Source of the DNA: Paragordius varius
Taxonomy: Eukaryota > Nematomorpha
Length of the DNA stretch: 64,000 bases
Assembly (NCBI GenBank): GCA_964247055.1
Contig: OZ176050.1
Span: 11,284,001-11,348,000, forward strand
Reading direction: 5' to 3'
Shown one piece after another: positions 25,301 to 38,800 of this stretch. Position 1 is the first letter of the stretch, and every line of letters starts with the position of its first letter. A program made the position numbers and the translations under genes. The notes beneath the pieces were generated by a model. That model searched no databases, was not told the origin of the DNA, and saw nothing but the letters and a program-made list of their open reading frames with translations.

Positions 25301-28300
25301 ATTGGGTCTACCCTGTTGCGGCATCATATTTAAATGCGATTCTGGTCCTTGGCGTGACATATTAGGGATTTGGCTTGCTTGTTGAGGATTGACATTGGTT
25401 TGAGAGGTCTACATAACCGGAAAATGATTATAATAAGTTACAATTTTACATTAACTTAAAAGGAAAATAAGGATGAAAACCTTTGGACGCGTTCCAGCAT
25501 TCGATGTGGTAGATGATGGTTGTGTAGTTTTTGGTTGACGTTTTCGTCGAGTTTGTTTTGGTTTTTTCGGCCCAGCTGCTTGAGCATTCTATAAAACAAT
25601 CGTGTAAAACATTACAATAACGTAAAGTCATAATATATTTATGTTAAAAGTTAGTAAAATTAAAATTTTATGATGAAAACCAGGTATAAATTATTAATTT
25701 TAGACTCTAAGAGTTTTATGAAGCCGTATGTTTGTGTGGGTTATATACCAAAATTTAGTCATAGATGTATAATTTTTATAGCAATTTTTGATAAAGAATA
25801 TATAATTATTTATAAATACATATAAATAAAATATTTCGGAACATAATTATCACGATATTAATCAATTCTATAAATTCTATCTATAAATTATTTCTATATA
25901 TATTACTTTGGCTGATGTTGACGAAGTTGGGGGATTGTTAATATTAATTTTTTCATTAGTATGCTGCAAAATGTTTGAAGAACCAATCAACATTGGATGT
26001 TGTTGAGCCTTAGATTGAGACATGTTTTGAAAGTTTGTGTTTGACAAATTGTTATTATTATTATTATTGTGCATCATATCCATGGTGTAATTGGCAATAT
26101 TTACATTAGGTTGTAAACGATCTAATTCAATGGTTAAATTTTTATGAAGATTAAGTTGTAAATAGAGTAAACTGGTTTAAGATGCGAATATAAATTAAAT
26201 TTATGATTATTTTGGTATAAAACTTGGCAGTATATAGTTAATTTTATATAATAAGAGTAGCCGGGCGTGTGTATAAAATTTAAAACAGTCATGAATTTGC
26301 TAAAAAGAAATTCCGTATAATTTTAAAATATTAACATATTACCTCTAATAAAAGGACCGCTTGGATTAGGTAAACCTCCAACCATCGCTTCAAGGCCACG
26401 CAATCGATTTTCTTCAAATTCATTGGATTGAATCAAAGTTGGATTTTCTAAACACGATTTAAAGCGTGATAAAATAAAAACTTTTTATTTGATATAACTA
26501 ACGATATTAACAAAAATAGATAAGGAAACAAAAAAATTAGGTTTACTAAATTGATAATACGACTTATGGATAATCAAAACCTTAAATTGCACTCTGAATT
26601 TTGTAAAAAAAAACAGTTGCAATATAGATAGTCACAATAATAAACAAAGATCCATTCTCCTAAAATATTTTCTTGACCCGAGAATATTATATGCGTAAAT
26701 ATGCCTTAATGAAAAAACCTTGTTTAAAATGCTTGGGTGTCCCCACATTAGTTTGTACGGCGTTCAAATCAACTGTTATTCTTTCCTCGACAGACATGTT
26801 GGAATACTGTGATTGTTGTTCGTAAGGTGTAAAACTGCCCATTTTGTTAGGGGGACTAATCATAGAGGATACAGCTAAAACACTTCCTGGTGTTTTAATG
26901 TTAATCGACTCTCTACTATAGGTAGGAGATGTGATCAATTTGTTCTCTTCAATAGGGTGGCCAGCCATAGATTGAGGTGGTATTTGATCAAAATCATCAC
27001 AGACTATATCTTCGTCAGGCAAGCCTTCAATCGGCCCCAAATAAAAAGTGTCACATGGATCAGAAAGCAGGTGAAATTGTGGTCCTTTTGATAGAGTTGT
27101 ATCCACGTCTGGTTGATAAGAAGGTAAACTAGCAAGAAATGAAGTGTTTTGCGTACTATCTTCAATTTGATGAGAATGGAGTGCCATACTTTCATATTCT
27201 CGAACCGAGGCTAAAGGATGCATCTGTGGATTTGTGGCTAATGCACTATGTGTTAACGCAGTAAAATATTGATAAATTTGATCAAAAAATATGAAAGTTT
27301 CAGAACTAATAGGAAAAAAATGAAATTGACCGGGACCAAATAATGATGAAGATTTTTTATGTATGTTATGTAAAAGATTGATGAATTTGATAAATTGGTA
27401 AAAAAATATTATCAAAGCTCATACAGAAGAGATATAATTGTACAAAAACTGACTTTGGTTTCAGCTCTTATAACTGAAAATATAACCAAACCTTTTTTTA
27501 ATCTCTAAAAATTTCCATATGCTTAAAATTGATAATAAAGTAAAGTGAGTTTTTTCTTAACCTGCATAATAAATTATCAGAGGAAACTTTGAGGTATTGC
27601 CACCACGTTGAGGCCATATTAAAAGGTGTTCCACCACCCATCGATTTAGGGATGCCTTCAATCATATCCCACGGATTAATATAAACCGAATCAATCGCTT
27701 TCAACCCAATAGAATTCTCCTGCGCATAAAATTGTTTTAATATCCAAACTATAAAAAATAATTTTTTGGAGAATAAAAAATTACTTCGTTTTTAAAAGTA
27801 TTAATACAATCGGTATCGTAATTAATTTGCAAATTAGATTAAATTTTAACCATTGACATATCACAAAAATGTCACATTTCAAAAGAATAAGCCAATATTA
27901 ACTAATGGTCTTTTAAAATCGGTTAAAAAATATTATATATTAAAATTTATTTTAAAATGAAAAAAAACCTGTTCTTTTTCGGTATTAGGATATGGGACAT
28001 GGTCGGATATAATAATTTTTTCATATGGTTTTTGCAGGGGGAACAATGATTTTACAATTTCCAACTTATCGCGATCAAGTTTTTCCAATAACTCTTTCTA
28101 TAAATGAATACGTACAATAGTATATAATATAATTAGAAAAATTTTGTTAATTTCGCAAAAATTATATTACTTTAATTTTTTTGCAAATCAAATGATAAGA
28201 TTTCTTTTGACATTCCTCAACGGGCAAAAACAATGAAACCATCGACGCCTTTCCATCTCTGTTTTGGATTATTTCATTAATACGCTCTTGGATAACATAT

Positions 28301-28669
28301 TTAGCGGTAGATTTAAGTCCGATAATTTTATATTTACCATCATCCAATCTTTTAGTTGTGATTAAACTATTACTATTATTATCATTTGTCATATTTGTGA
28401 TATGGAATCGATTAGCTTTGACCGAAAAATTGTATAAACTCCCACTAAGTAACGTTGCCAACATGTCAAAAAGGGTATAAAAAAGGGTCGTACAACTCTC
28501 ATGATTATTGAAGGATGGTAGAGTTAAGTATTCTTGAAACAGCCTTTGTACTTTTTCCAGCGGTCCTCCACAATAGTTCAATAAATTTTGACTGTTTTCC
28601 GATTCCAAATCATCGTCAGTTCGTGATTGGAGAGACTCAAAATATTCTGCACCGCCGACCGTGTTCATC

Positions 28670-28703
<34 letters not shown>

Positions 28704-29859
28704 TTCGTTGTCTTAGGTAGTTGAAAACCACAGAGAAATTTTTAAGCAAAAAAATGTAAATTGGGATAAATTTAAATTCATTCTATGTATATTGTGAAAA
28801 CGATTCATTAATCCAAACTTGTCACCACTAAATGCTTTAAAAGTTTTTTTTAAAAAAAAAATAAGTTTAAAATAGGCAAATAATAATACATTTTGATTAA
28901 TATTGTAGGCTATCAAATTTTTGGTTTATCATATACAAAAATGTTTTAAAAAGATATAACGTAAGCTAACATTTTAACAGAAAAAATAATTTAATATCTC
29001 TTATGTTAAATATAAATATGTTGTTAGGGGTATTTGCACCTGTGTTTTAAACAAATTCTAGGTATTTCGTAAAAAAGCTGATTCAATTTTTTTTAAAAAA
29101 AGTTGTTATTAATATAAAAATAAAGATTTTTACCACGTCATCATCAATATCATCAACCATGGAATTGGAAATTTTTCCGCCCAGCGTTAGTATATCATTG
29201 GTAAGGCATTGAATCAGTAAAATACACCAATCAATGGCCATTTGGTTAACCGTAAATGGTGCTATTGTAGGAGTAGAGGAAAATGTGTTTAAGGGTTGAG
29301 ATTGTCCTAGTTTTATTTAAACAAATATAAATGTTGTTTGAATATTTTTGCGTTGGTTAGTTATAAATAAAAATATTTCCCAAAAAGGTAAACAATTACA
29401 AATATAGTTAATTATATTAAATGAATGTTTAAAAACCAAATGTCAATAGGTTTCTGCAGAATGTTATTCTATTGCGAAAATGAACAATATGCAAAAAAGG
29501 ATAATATTTTTATTATAAAAATGATGGAAGCTTTTGAATATAAAGTTGTGTTCAGATATATTAATTGATACAAAACGAATAATTGGTTAAGGTGTAAAAA
29601 CGTTTTTGTTTTATCAAATATAAATATAGGGGGTAGAGATAATAAAATTAAAACTCAAAAGTATCTTATACTTTGTATATCAGTCACAAATATGAGGTAT
29701 TTTTTTATGATAGAAACATTTTTTATACAAAAAATATTTTAAGAGAGATTATAAATAAAATTATGAACTGGACCGGTTAGTACATTATAATGAAATGCCC
29801 ATTATATTTAATAACTAATGAAATTTTTTCAAAAGTTTATTGGAAATTTTATTTTTTAC

Positions 29860-29891
<32 letters not shown>

Positions 29892-32800
29892 CCAGTTTGG
29901 AAAGGGGTTTGTGTAACCGTAATATTGGACATGTTACTGTACATACCACTGTTTATTGGAGAATTTATTAAAGTGGTATTACTTGATCCCATACTATAGC
30001 CCATTGAATTTTGATTCAAAATTGTGGATGCCTAGAAAAAAAGTAACAAAATATCCACTATAATTATAATTTCGATAGCGTTATTATAAAAGACTAAATC
30101 TATACTAAGTATGAGCATTTGCAGTAAGAATCAATATAATGTTAAATAGAAATAAAAATCAACAAATTTACATTATTCATTGAGGATAAATTTGAAGTAG
30201 TGTTTGGTTGTATGACGGATTGCACATAACCTCGGAGTAATACATCAAACATATCGGCCACCAGGTTAAGACGCATAAAAAGTGAGGAACGCAATTCTCG
30301 TCGGGATAAAGCATTTTCCGGCAATGCCAAAACATTTTTATCCTCCTGAGAAGTTTTGAGAATGGCACCAATTTGTGTGTGCAGTGCTGAAACGAGCAAA
30401 TATCTATAATCTATGAGTTGTAAATGAGTTTGTTGTTGTTGTAACTCCAATTCTCGCATATCTTGTTGTCGAACATCATAGGCATACAAGGGTTCAAGGG
30501 GTGTTTCCGTCCCCAAAAATTGATTTCCCACCAGTTGGTTATCTTGGTTCAAGGCCATATTGTTAAGAGCAAAGTCACCATCATCTCCGTCATTTATAAT
30601 ACTGTTGATATTATCGTTATACACGTTCGAAGACGTGGAGTGATTCGCAGTGCTAAAGAAAAATTTGTTGGGCGTAAGACACACCTTAACCAACAAATAA
30701 AACGGTTGATGATTTAGGAGTGAAGCACTTCGCTGTGCATTCCGTTCCCGATCTAGCTTTGTAGTAGTCCCGGTTCCAGCAGTTGACCAAGAGGATCCAC
30801 TTTCAAGGGCTTGGGCCGCTACCCTAATTATTCGAGTCCGTATACCCAGGGCTAAACGAGCAATGAAAGGAGCAATAAGCCATACACTGAGTTGTTGATG
30901 TGATTTACGCAGGTGTTGAATGGTGAATTCGGACAAACTTAATTTCCCTGTGATACAAAAATAGACGAGTGTGTAAATGATGAAAAATTTGACACTTTAA
31001 TATAAATTTAAAAGGCAAAGAGGAAACATATTTGGATATTGGTAAATGCTAGTGAATCGTTTTTATTACCATAGTGTGAAGAGGCATTGATTTGTGTTTG
31101 TTTCGTGCAGCCAGATGTTATGGTAAAGGGTGAATTTATGTTAGTAGTAAATTGCATTATGGTTTCATCATCATCTGATGTATTGGCCATATACGTCGAT
31201 ATTCCCAAAGGAGTTACTGGATAATTAGGGTGTCCTGAAAAATTTTCTCCTTCAGTGTCTTCCAATATAGTACCATCTATATTTGGCAAAAAATAAATAA
31301 ATTATAACATACACCGCATTATTCTATTGAATATTTGTAAGAAAAACTATATTGTTTGAAAAATTTGTCTTAACACTTAATTCCTCGACAGCGTTTTACG
31401 GTATTCCTAGATGTTAATATTATTTTATAACATTTGAAGATATTGTTAACACAATTGGACAATTATACAAGCATATGGCTAGATAATGATGTATTAAATA
31501 GCTAAAACAAATAAAATATTTTACCAATTTTCACATCTAATTTAAACATATTCAATTTTTTAGAATAGATGCCATTTTAGGGTTTTTATCAAACATCTTA
31601 ATGATAAGATATGTAAATAAAATATAGTAAAATAAAAAAATTTGGCAAGAAAAACCTTCGTATTCAGCCTTAAAAGGCGAATCATCATCACTCAAATCAT
31701 CCTTGGCATTGTCACCGCGATCCCAATGTGAATGCATAAAAGCATTTCCACACACTTCGTTTCCGAACGGGCTGAAAAGCGTTTTGGGCGATCGTTTATT
31801 TTTACCACTGGTTTTAACTATTTAACAATAAAAATTAATGATATATTTTTTTCACAAACCGATTAACTAAAATCAAAAATGATAAATTAATATAATGAAT
31901 GATTATGGTGAGGTTTGACTATGGACAAATATTAACGGCCTAACCGCTGATTGTGTCATTCTCAATTATAACGAGTTTTTAACGTCACAAAAGCAATATG
32001 TGGGTGCCAAATAAGATTTAATATATTTTACTTATAAAATTGGTTATGTTAATAAAATCAACAACAATATCATATATAATTATTCAATTTGTAAACCATC
32101 ATTTTTTACTTCTGTATCTGAAAATTATATAAAAAGGTGACGTTGAAATTTATTTTCCTTTTCACAATCGGTCAGACTCAACCCTAATATTATCACATAT
32201 AATAGTTTCGAACGACAAGAGATTTTTGTCTCTCGCATAATTTATAACCATAAACTCGCCAAAGTTACTTAGAAATTTTTAAACATTTTATATGAATAAA
32301 TTATGTGAGTTATGTCTGTTTTACCAAAAGCAGTGGTTGGGGGTCGACCTCTTTTCTTTCTTTTACCGCTAGTAAAACTGCCACCACCTAACGCATTATT
32401 TTTCATCAAAGACGCTTTTAGTTTTTTGCCGCGATTCGTTGAGCCTTTGGAGGAGCCATGTAACATTATTGTGGGTGTTCCACCAAAAATGTGTGATTGA
32501 TTTATGTTGGCGATACGATGACTTATGATCTAAAAAAATGGAAAAGGGTTAATAGAGTTCCTGATTTATAATTTTTGCTATTTTATATTAGTTTATCCTA
32601 AGATGCATGATATTTTTAGTTTCCACAAAGGTATAAAAACTCTTGGTATTTTGTAAAACAAACAAAAAGACATGTTAAATCAAATATTTATCAACAAAAT
32701 TTTGATAATTTTACGTTATGGTAATTACAAACAAATAGCTTATAAACCTGAAACAATGCATCAATGACCAAACTTGGTTTATATTCAATTGGGTTATTGT

Positions 32801-35800
32801 CAGACGTGCTAATAAATTGAGATTCACATTGAAATATTTGGACGGTTATTTTGGCAATCAATTCATAAAGGGTATTTATATCCATTTCACGCGTTTATTG
32901 TTTAAGGGTAAGGGCCAACTCTAAATAAGATATTCTCAAGCTCCACAAATCCAGCGTAGACAGTATCCGAGCAATCTTTTTTATTTGATGCATTATGGGT
33001 GTCGTAGAACCGGCAGAACTTAAATGATTAGCCAATATATGTTGTGGATAATTTAGAGAAATAAACCCATGTGGATAGCAAATGAGATGTAATAATTTGG
33101 ATGCCTAATATGTTAAATATTAAATTTTGTAAAATATATAATATCTACAGCAGGGGTGTCCAACATGCGGCCCTCTAAGATTGTATGTTGGGCCCATAAA
33201 AAATTTGGAAATTATGGCCACAAAAATTTAATAAAATTAAATTCTTGAATATATTTCTGTGTAAGTCTGTCTATTCGCCAACGAATAAAAGAGTTTTCTG
33301 CTTGCTTTTACAGTCCTTTGTCAAAAATTTACTAACATATTATAATAAATGCCGACATATATATTTCGTCAGATTTTTTGAGTAAAAAATATTACGGTTC
33401 GCGAAGCCATTTGTGTTGGCCACCCCTGATCTATAATACATTATAAATGGATTTTAAAAAATAATTTGGTTAAAAATCACTTGTTTATGCGACAAAAGCG
33501 GGTCTAACAATAATTGATCCGAACATATCCCGTTGGGATCCTTTAGAAATAATTCTTTAACCCAACCCTGATCGGTTAATACATGCAAAATTTCTTGAGA
33601 GAATTTTCCAAACCTGTGTGTATAAATGAATCATTTAAGTGAGAAAGATTATGAATAAAAAAACGTTTAATACTAATAAATTAACCTCAGAGATAACATT
33701 GTCCCAATAAATTCATAATCATCGTCGGCATTTGACTTTTGTTGTTTCAGCGACTTTGTTTCGGCATTAGTTAATGAATCTTGGGATGATGCTATTTTAC
33801 ATAAATATATTTTTAATGCACTTACTTTTCATAACTAAAGACTAAAGACAAAAAGTAAAAGGCTAATATTTGTGTAAATAAATACTATTAATGAATACGA
33901 TTCCGAAATATGAAATTGTATGTTCCAATTTACATCTTTAATCCGTATTTCGCAACCCAAAACAATTTTAATTAAAATATAAATTCAAAATGTATGGTTT
34001 AATTAAAATGTAATTTTTAATGCCATGTTTCAAAAGTAAAGATGTTCAAAGGACTTACTTAAAATTAGGGCCTTGAAAACAGCCAAAAGAGCACCAATCG
34101 AAATGTTGTGTTGATAAAACAATAGATTTTGTATATCCTTGCTATCTTGAATTAGATCTGAGAATGAATACATTGGCAATTCAGATACTTTATTGGTACA
34201 TGCCTTATCTTTCTCGATAATGTTATCAAACGCTTGTGTGACATTAATATAGCGCATTTGTTTGAAGAAATTAACGTTTGCTTTTCGATCTGCATTTGAT
34301 TCGGTTTTAGGTGGATGATTTGGAAATATTTCATCCCCTTGGTAATAAAATTCTTTTTGAACTTCGTCCGTATTTGTGGTGTTTACCGATGTTTGCAAAG
34401 TTTTTGCTTTTAATTCATTCATAAAGGTGGAAATGATGTAATCATTCAAATTCAATAATCTATAATCTTTCATGATTGCATTTGGATTATGCGTGTAGTT
34501 TTTAATGATTGGTGAAGACGAATTCATCCCATTGAAAGGTAAATTAATTTTTTTGCTTAATGGTACATTCTGGAACGATTTAAACAGACGATAAAGTAAA
34601 TAACATGTTAATCGGGCTCCAGCTTCTGCTGGTTTCTCTTTGAGTGATCGATTAAAACGAATATAACGCTTTTTGACAGAACTTAAGCCAGTTTTTTTAC
34701 TACCATCTAACGCATTATTATTATTATTGGAGAATCTAGCCTTTGACCCCGAGCTAGGTGAATTAATGGATGAAGAAAGTGAGGAGCCGTCCGGACTAAA
34801 CAGAGGAGATTTCAAATCACACGAAGTCCCATCGATATAATTATTGGTGTCTTCATTGTTGGACATGTTAGAGTTTGCAGAGGAGTTACTATTCATAGAT
34901 GATGTGGTACCTCCAGGGGGACAAGCCGCGGCTAACAGAGATGGTAGCGCTACGTGTTTTATGAAATCTTCCAACGAAAAAATGTGTGACAAAATGAGTG
35001 ATAGACATAACACAGCAAGTGAATCATAAACGAGCATTAATTTATCTAAGCGACCAGCTTCATTCATGGTACGTATCAGGTTACGTGAAACCGTTACAAA
35101 ATTGGCTGTAAGCAAGCCGACAGAATTAATACTGTTATTATTGTTGTTGTTGTTGTTCAAAGCTTGCAGAAATGTTGAAGAACTGAAGGGATAATTTGCA
35201 GAAGCTGAGGCAATAGTGTGTGTTAATGATTGTGGGTCATTCGGGTGTTGAACCTGAGAATGCTGATGGTGCATATGATGCGTTGGGCAACAAAGCGCCT
35301 TAAATGCACCCAACCATTCCCCATTCAATAGGGGTGGATTGTTTGTGGGTCCATTCAAGCCATGGGCCAAGGGAAACGTATCATGTATGACAGTGGTATT
35401 ATTGGTATTTTGCTGCGCATCATTGTGAGTAGAACGATACAAAAATAATTTTTGGTACAAATTCAATTCACACCGATTCAAGGGAAATGGTTGGGATGAC
35501 GGACCCATATTATGAATAACTGCATTATAATAGTCATTATTGGAGATTTTGGGATGTTGATAACTGCATGTAACCTCGACGCAAAATTTAATCAAATACC
35601 GAATACCAAATAAAATATTATAATGTTGCGTGTAGGCTTCCTCAAAGTTTATGGATTGTGAGTTTGTGCTATCAATTTCCCCCGTCTTTGCGACAAAAAG
35701 CGATTTTTGCGCCCCCTTCAATATCCGTGTTAATATGGTTAATATGGCGTTGCAAACAAAACTGTAACGTTTTGAGGCGTGTGCATCAAGCTGCAAAAAC

Positions 35801-38800
35801 AAACTGTTGAGTGATTTGTCACGTTCCAACGATGAAAGTATATTCAAGAGTCCTGAATTATTATCCATTTTGGTTGAAAGTAATTTTTCATTGTTGTTCA
35901 AAGGCACATAGTTGACCCAACGATTAAGGTAGCTAATCATAAAATTTGGATCCCACCATGCAGCCGCCGTATTTGGATGATGTATGGGTGAAGGTGGAGG
36001 AGGGGACGGTGATATAATGCAATACATAGTCCGTTTAATTTCTGTAATCAAGGGTACAAGGACTGTCCCAATCATGTTTGCTAAATTGTTACTATTATTC
36101 GTCTGCTGTGGTACATTATCAGATGTTGCAGACAAGATTGGAAATGGTAAAAATGGCTTTATGATTTTCCCGTTTAAATCAAACCTAGTAAGGGTATTTA
36201 GATTCACAATTTCTTCGTGTGTGAGCGATTTAAAACACTTCTTTAAACAACCGGCACATGATATCCAAACGTCGTAGAAAAAATTATAAATTGACCGAAT
36301 AACAGATGAAGAGCCTTGAGGGACCTCCCCGATTTGCTTTATAAACGTAAATAGGGACCAAAATATAGTAGTACATTGTGCTTGAATCATAATGAAACGA
36401 AAATCATCACCTTCATTCATGTCAACAGGTTGGGCGAATGCCTTATATAAATTGGGTGTTTGCATACTCGCTACCAGGTATGAGAAATGGGGTCTCATAG
36501 CCCCACAACACACAGCGCAAAGTTCAATCGTATAGTATTGCCAATAATTGGGTATGGGATGATGCTTATTACCCAAATTGCTAGTAATGTCATCTTGACT
36601 CAACAAATGTGATTGATGTACTAGGCGGTGTTGTGATACATTTTTAGAACTTTTTGATGAAGATGTTAAGGATGCCATTATAGTTTGTTCTGGAATAAAA
36701 AAGCCATTTGCCATGAGTTGACAGAGGCGTTCGTAAATGGTTGGTAGGTAAATTAGAATACTATTTATCAACTGAAATAACTGGCCTGGTTCACAAGACG
36801 TTCCTGTCGGGAGGGAACTCAAAGTGGATAGGACATATGAAACAATGGATAGATTTGGTAATTGATTAGATTTTTGGCATGCAAAATTTCGCAAAATCTT
36901 CACAATTAATCTAGCAAACGTTTCAAACCATAACCCATATCGTTCATTGAGTGGGAAAGTATGGATGTGTTGATGTAAGAAAGCAAGTTCCATCAAATCT
37001 AGATGATAAAATTTAAAATCAGTGGAATTAAAATTATTATGGCACCTATAATGCACACCAGAACCAAAGATGTTCTTATTAAAATCGAAAAGGTTCGTTA
37101 TCAAACAACACTGATTTCTGCTTAAATTACTAGATATAGTAAAAATATTTATACGTTAAAGTATGTTTTAATGAAATATGGCATACCTTGATTCGACATT
37201 TCTTTCGTTTTTTCTACTTGATTCGTTGGAGTTTCGTTGTTTTCATTGATATTTATCAAATTATTATCCCACAACTTTCTAATCCGTTTCTCTGTGATGT
37301 GTTTGGATTGCATAATAATTTTACGGATATGACCACCACTGATGCCAAAAAGGGCATTATTTCTCAAATCCTCACACCGTTTAACATATTCAGCGCATTC
37401 GATATTTGGCTTAAAAACATTTTCTTCACCCTTTTTTATGCCATATCCTAATAACGTTGTATTATCATTATTTAGCATATTGCTATGGTTCTTATCATAC
37501 ACATGAGAGTGTTTAAGTAAGGGCATATGATACAAATATTGATAATGCCTACAATCATCCGGTTGTTCAAGTCTCATAGTAATGAATCCAACATTTGAAA
37601 ATGGATATATGATTTCGGGTTGCTCTAAAATTCTCTCACTATCATCTACGCATGTATATATAAATATATATTATGGAAAGAATTTTAATATATATATATA
37701 TAGCTTTACCATTATTTGGAAGAGAGCCGTTGCGTTCTTCTGTTAAAAGTGAATCATATATATTTTTGGATTCTTTCATCTATATAAAGGAAAAATTGGA
37801 AAAAATAGCTTATATAGAATAATGAATGATTAATCTCTAGCAATAAGATCCTAAATTTTGGGCACCACCATTAAAATTTTAGAATTTATACTAATCGCTA
37901 TTATATATATTAAGTCAATTCTTTAAACATTTATTCAAATATAATTAGTCAAAATTATTATATACAAATAATTCTAATAAGTGAAAATTTATTTTAATAC
38001 CTTTTTCCAGGCAGCAGAGGTCATATGCGTAATACATACGGGTTTCTGTAATTTGCAAACATCGATCCGCCCTCGACAGAATAATAATTGTACGTAAGCT
38101 TCGTAATTAAAGACATGATATTCAATCAATTTTCCATAGAGAAGCATAAGGTTAGTGAAATGTTCGAGTGTATCAGAACAATTATCTAAAAAAATTAAAA
38201 CACCATACAATGAGTAGTATTTTTAAAGAAAATACTACACACTACAAATGATTTTCTCAATTCTTTGCATTATTGTATTTTATTTATTTTTAATTATAAT
38301 TTTTGTATGTTTTATTGTATAGCGACGATGAAGAAAAAAATAATCAGACCCATAGATTCGACTTAATTAATATTAGAATAAATAGTTTATAAAATAATTC
38401 GTACTACTTTAACAAAAAATTTTTATAAAAATACTTATTTTAACCATTTTATAAATTTATTTGTTATATATATGTACCAGTAATAGTTGGAGCATATTTG
38501 TCAAGATATTGGAATAAAATATTTTGAAACAAATCTTTGGCCACTGTGCGAGCCGAATTATACATGGCCAAATCGTCTTCGTGATCTAATATGCAGCCTG
38601 ATTCCAATGATTCATTGGATTGCGCCATATCTCCAATATTTTGCTGAGAATGATAAAAAAATTTTAAAAAAAGAAGATATAAAAATGTTGTCTATGGGTT
38701 GCGTGAATCAAAAAATATTACAAGTTTCATTTAAATTAATGTGATAAATCGAGAAAATTTTTTTTTTCAAATCCTAATAAAAAAGAAATTTGAAAATAAA

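Larger units (their letters stand above)
22330..26121 (-). other. MED12: MED12 exons 36-43, low-complexity C-terminus
   Basis: Exons 26121-25907, 25588-25481, 25408-25224, 25057-24966, 24858-24775, 24440-24330, 24134-23558, 22492-22330. Composition is Asn/Gln/Ser/Pro/Met-rich, like the MED12 C-terminal PQ region. Exon 42 appears to end in a stop at 23535, but a donor at 23558 leaves a split Arg codon (AG|A) that is completed exactly by the acceptor at 22492. That leads to RGPPLYGAPP and the terminal QNKPPQY. Confidence 0.75.
26343..30031 (-). other. MED12: MED12 exons 29-35
   Basis: Exons 30031-29893, 29306-29134, 28668-28171, 28097-27969, 27719-27562, 27305-26719, 26447-26343. They include MAIDWCILLIQCLTNDI, LFYTLFDMLATLLSGSL, KELLEKLDRDKLEIVKSL and INPWDMIEG. 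The last matches SPWDLFEG before the human PQL region. They also carry DTFYLGPIEGLPDEDI, like YYLEPLPLPPEDEE. The 33/34 acceptor at 27305 is chosen by phase and by avoidance of stops. Confidence 0.8.
30172..37110 (-). other. MED12: MED12 exons 21-28, including a 3-kb exon
   Basis: Exons 37110-34059, 33791-33686, 33613-33481, 33104-32748, 32529-32325, 31817-31656, 31276-31070, 30947-30172. Exon 21 is 3,052 nt and codes most of the LCEWAV-domain body: YNFFYDVWISC..CLKKCF, EIKRTMYCI, KRYSFVCNAI, EWLGAFKALCC, LEDFIKHVALPSLLAAAC, GARLTCYLLYRLF, and ending LLAVFKALIL before a GTAAGT donor. It contains long Asn, Ser and His runs. Exon 24 holds an in-frame TAA. Exon 25 has an AT-hook. Exon 28 resumes conserved sequence (VWLIAPFIARL, HQPFYLLVKVCL). 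Confidence 0.85.
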
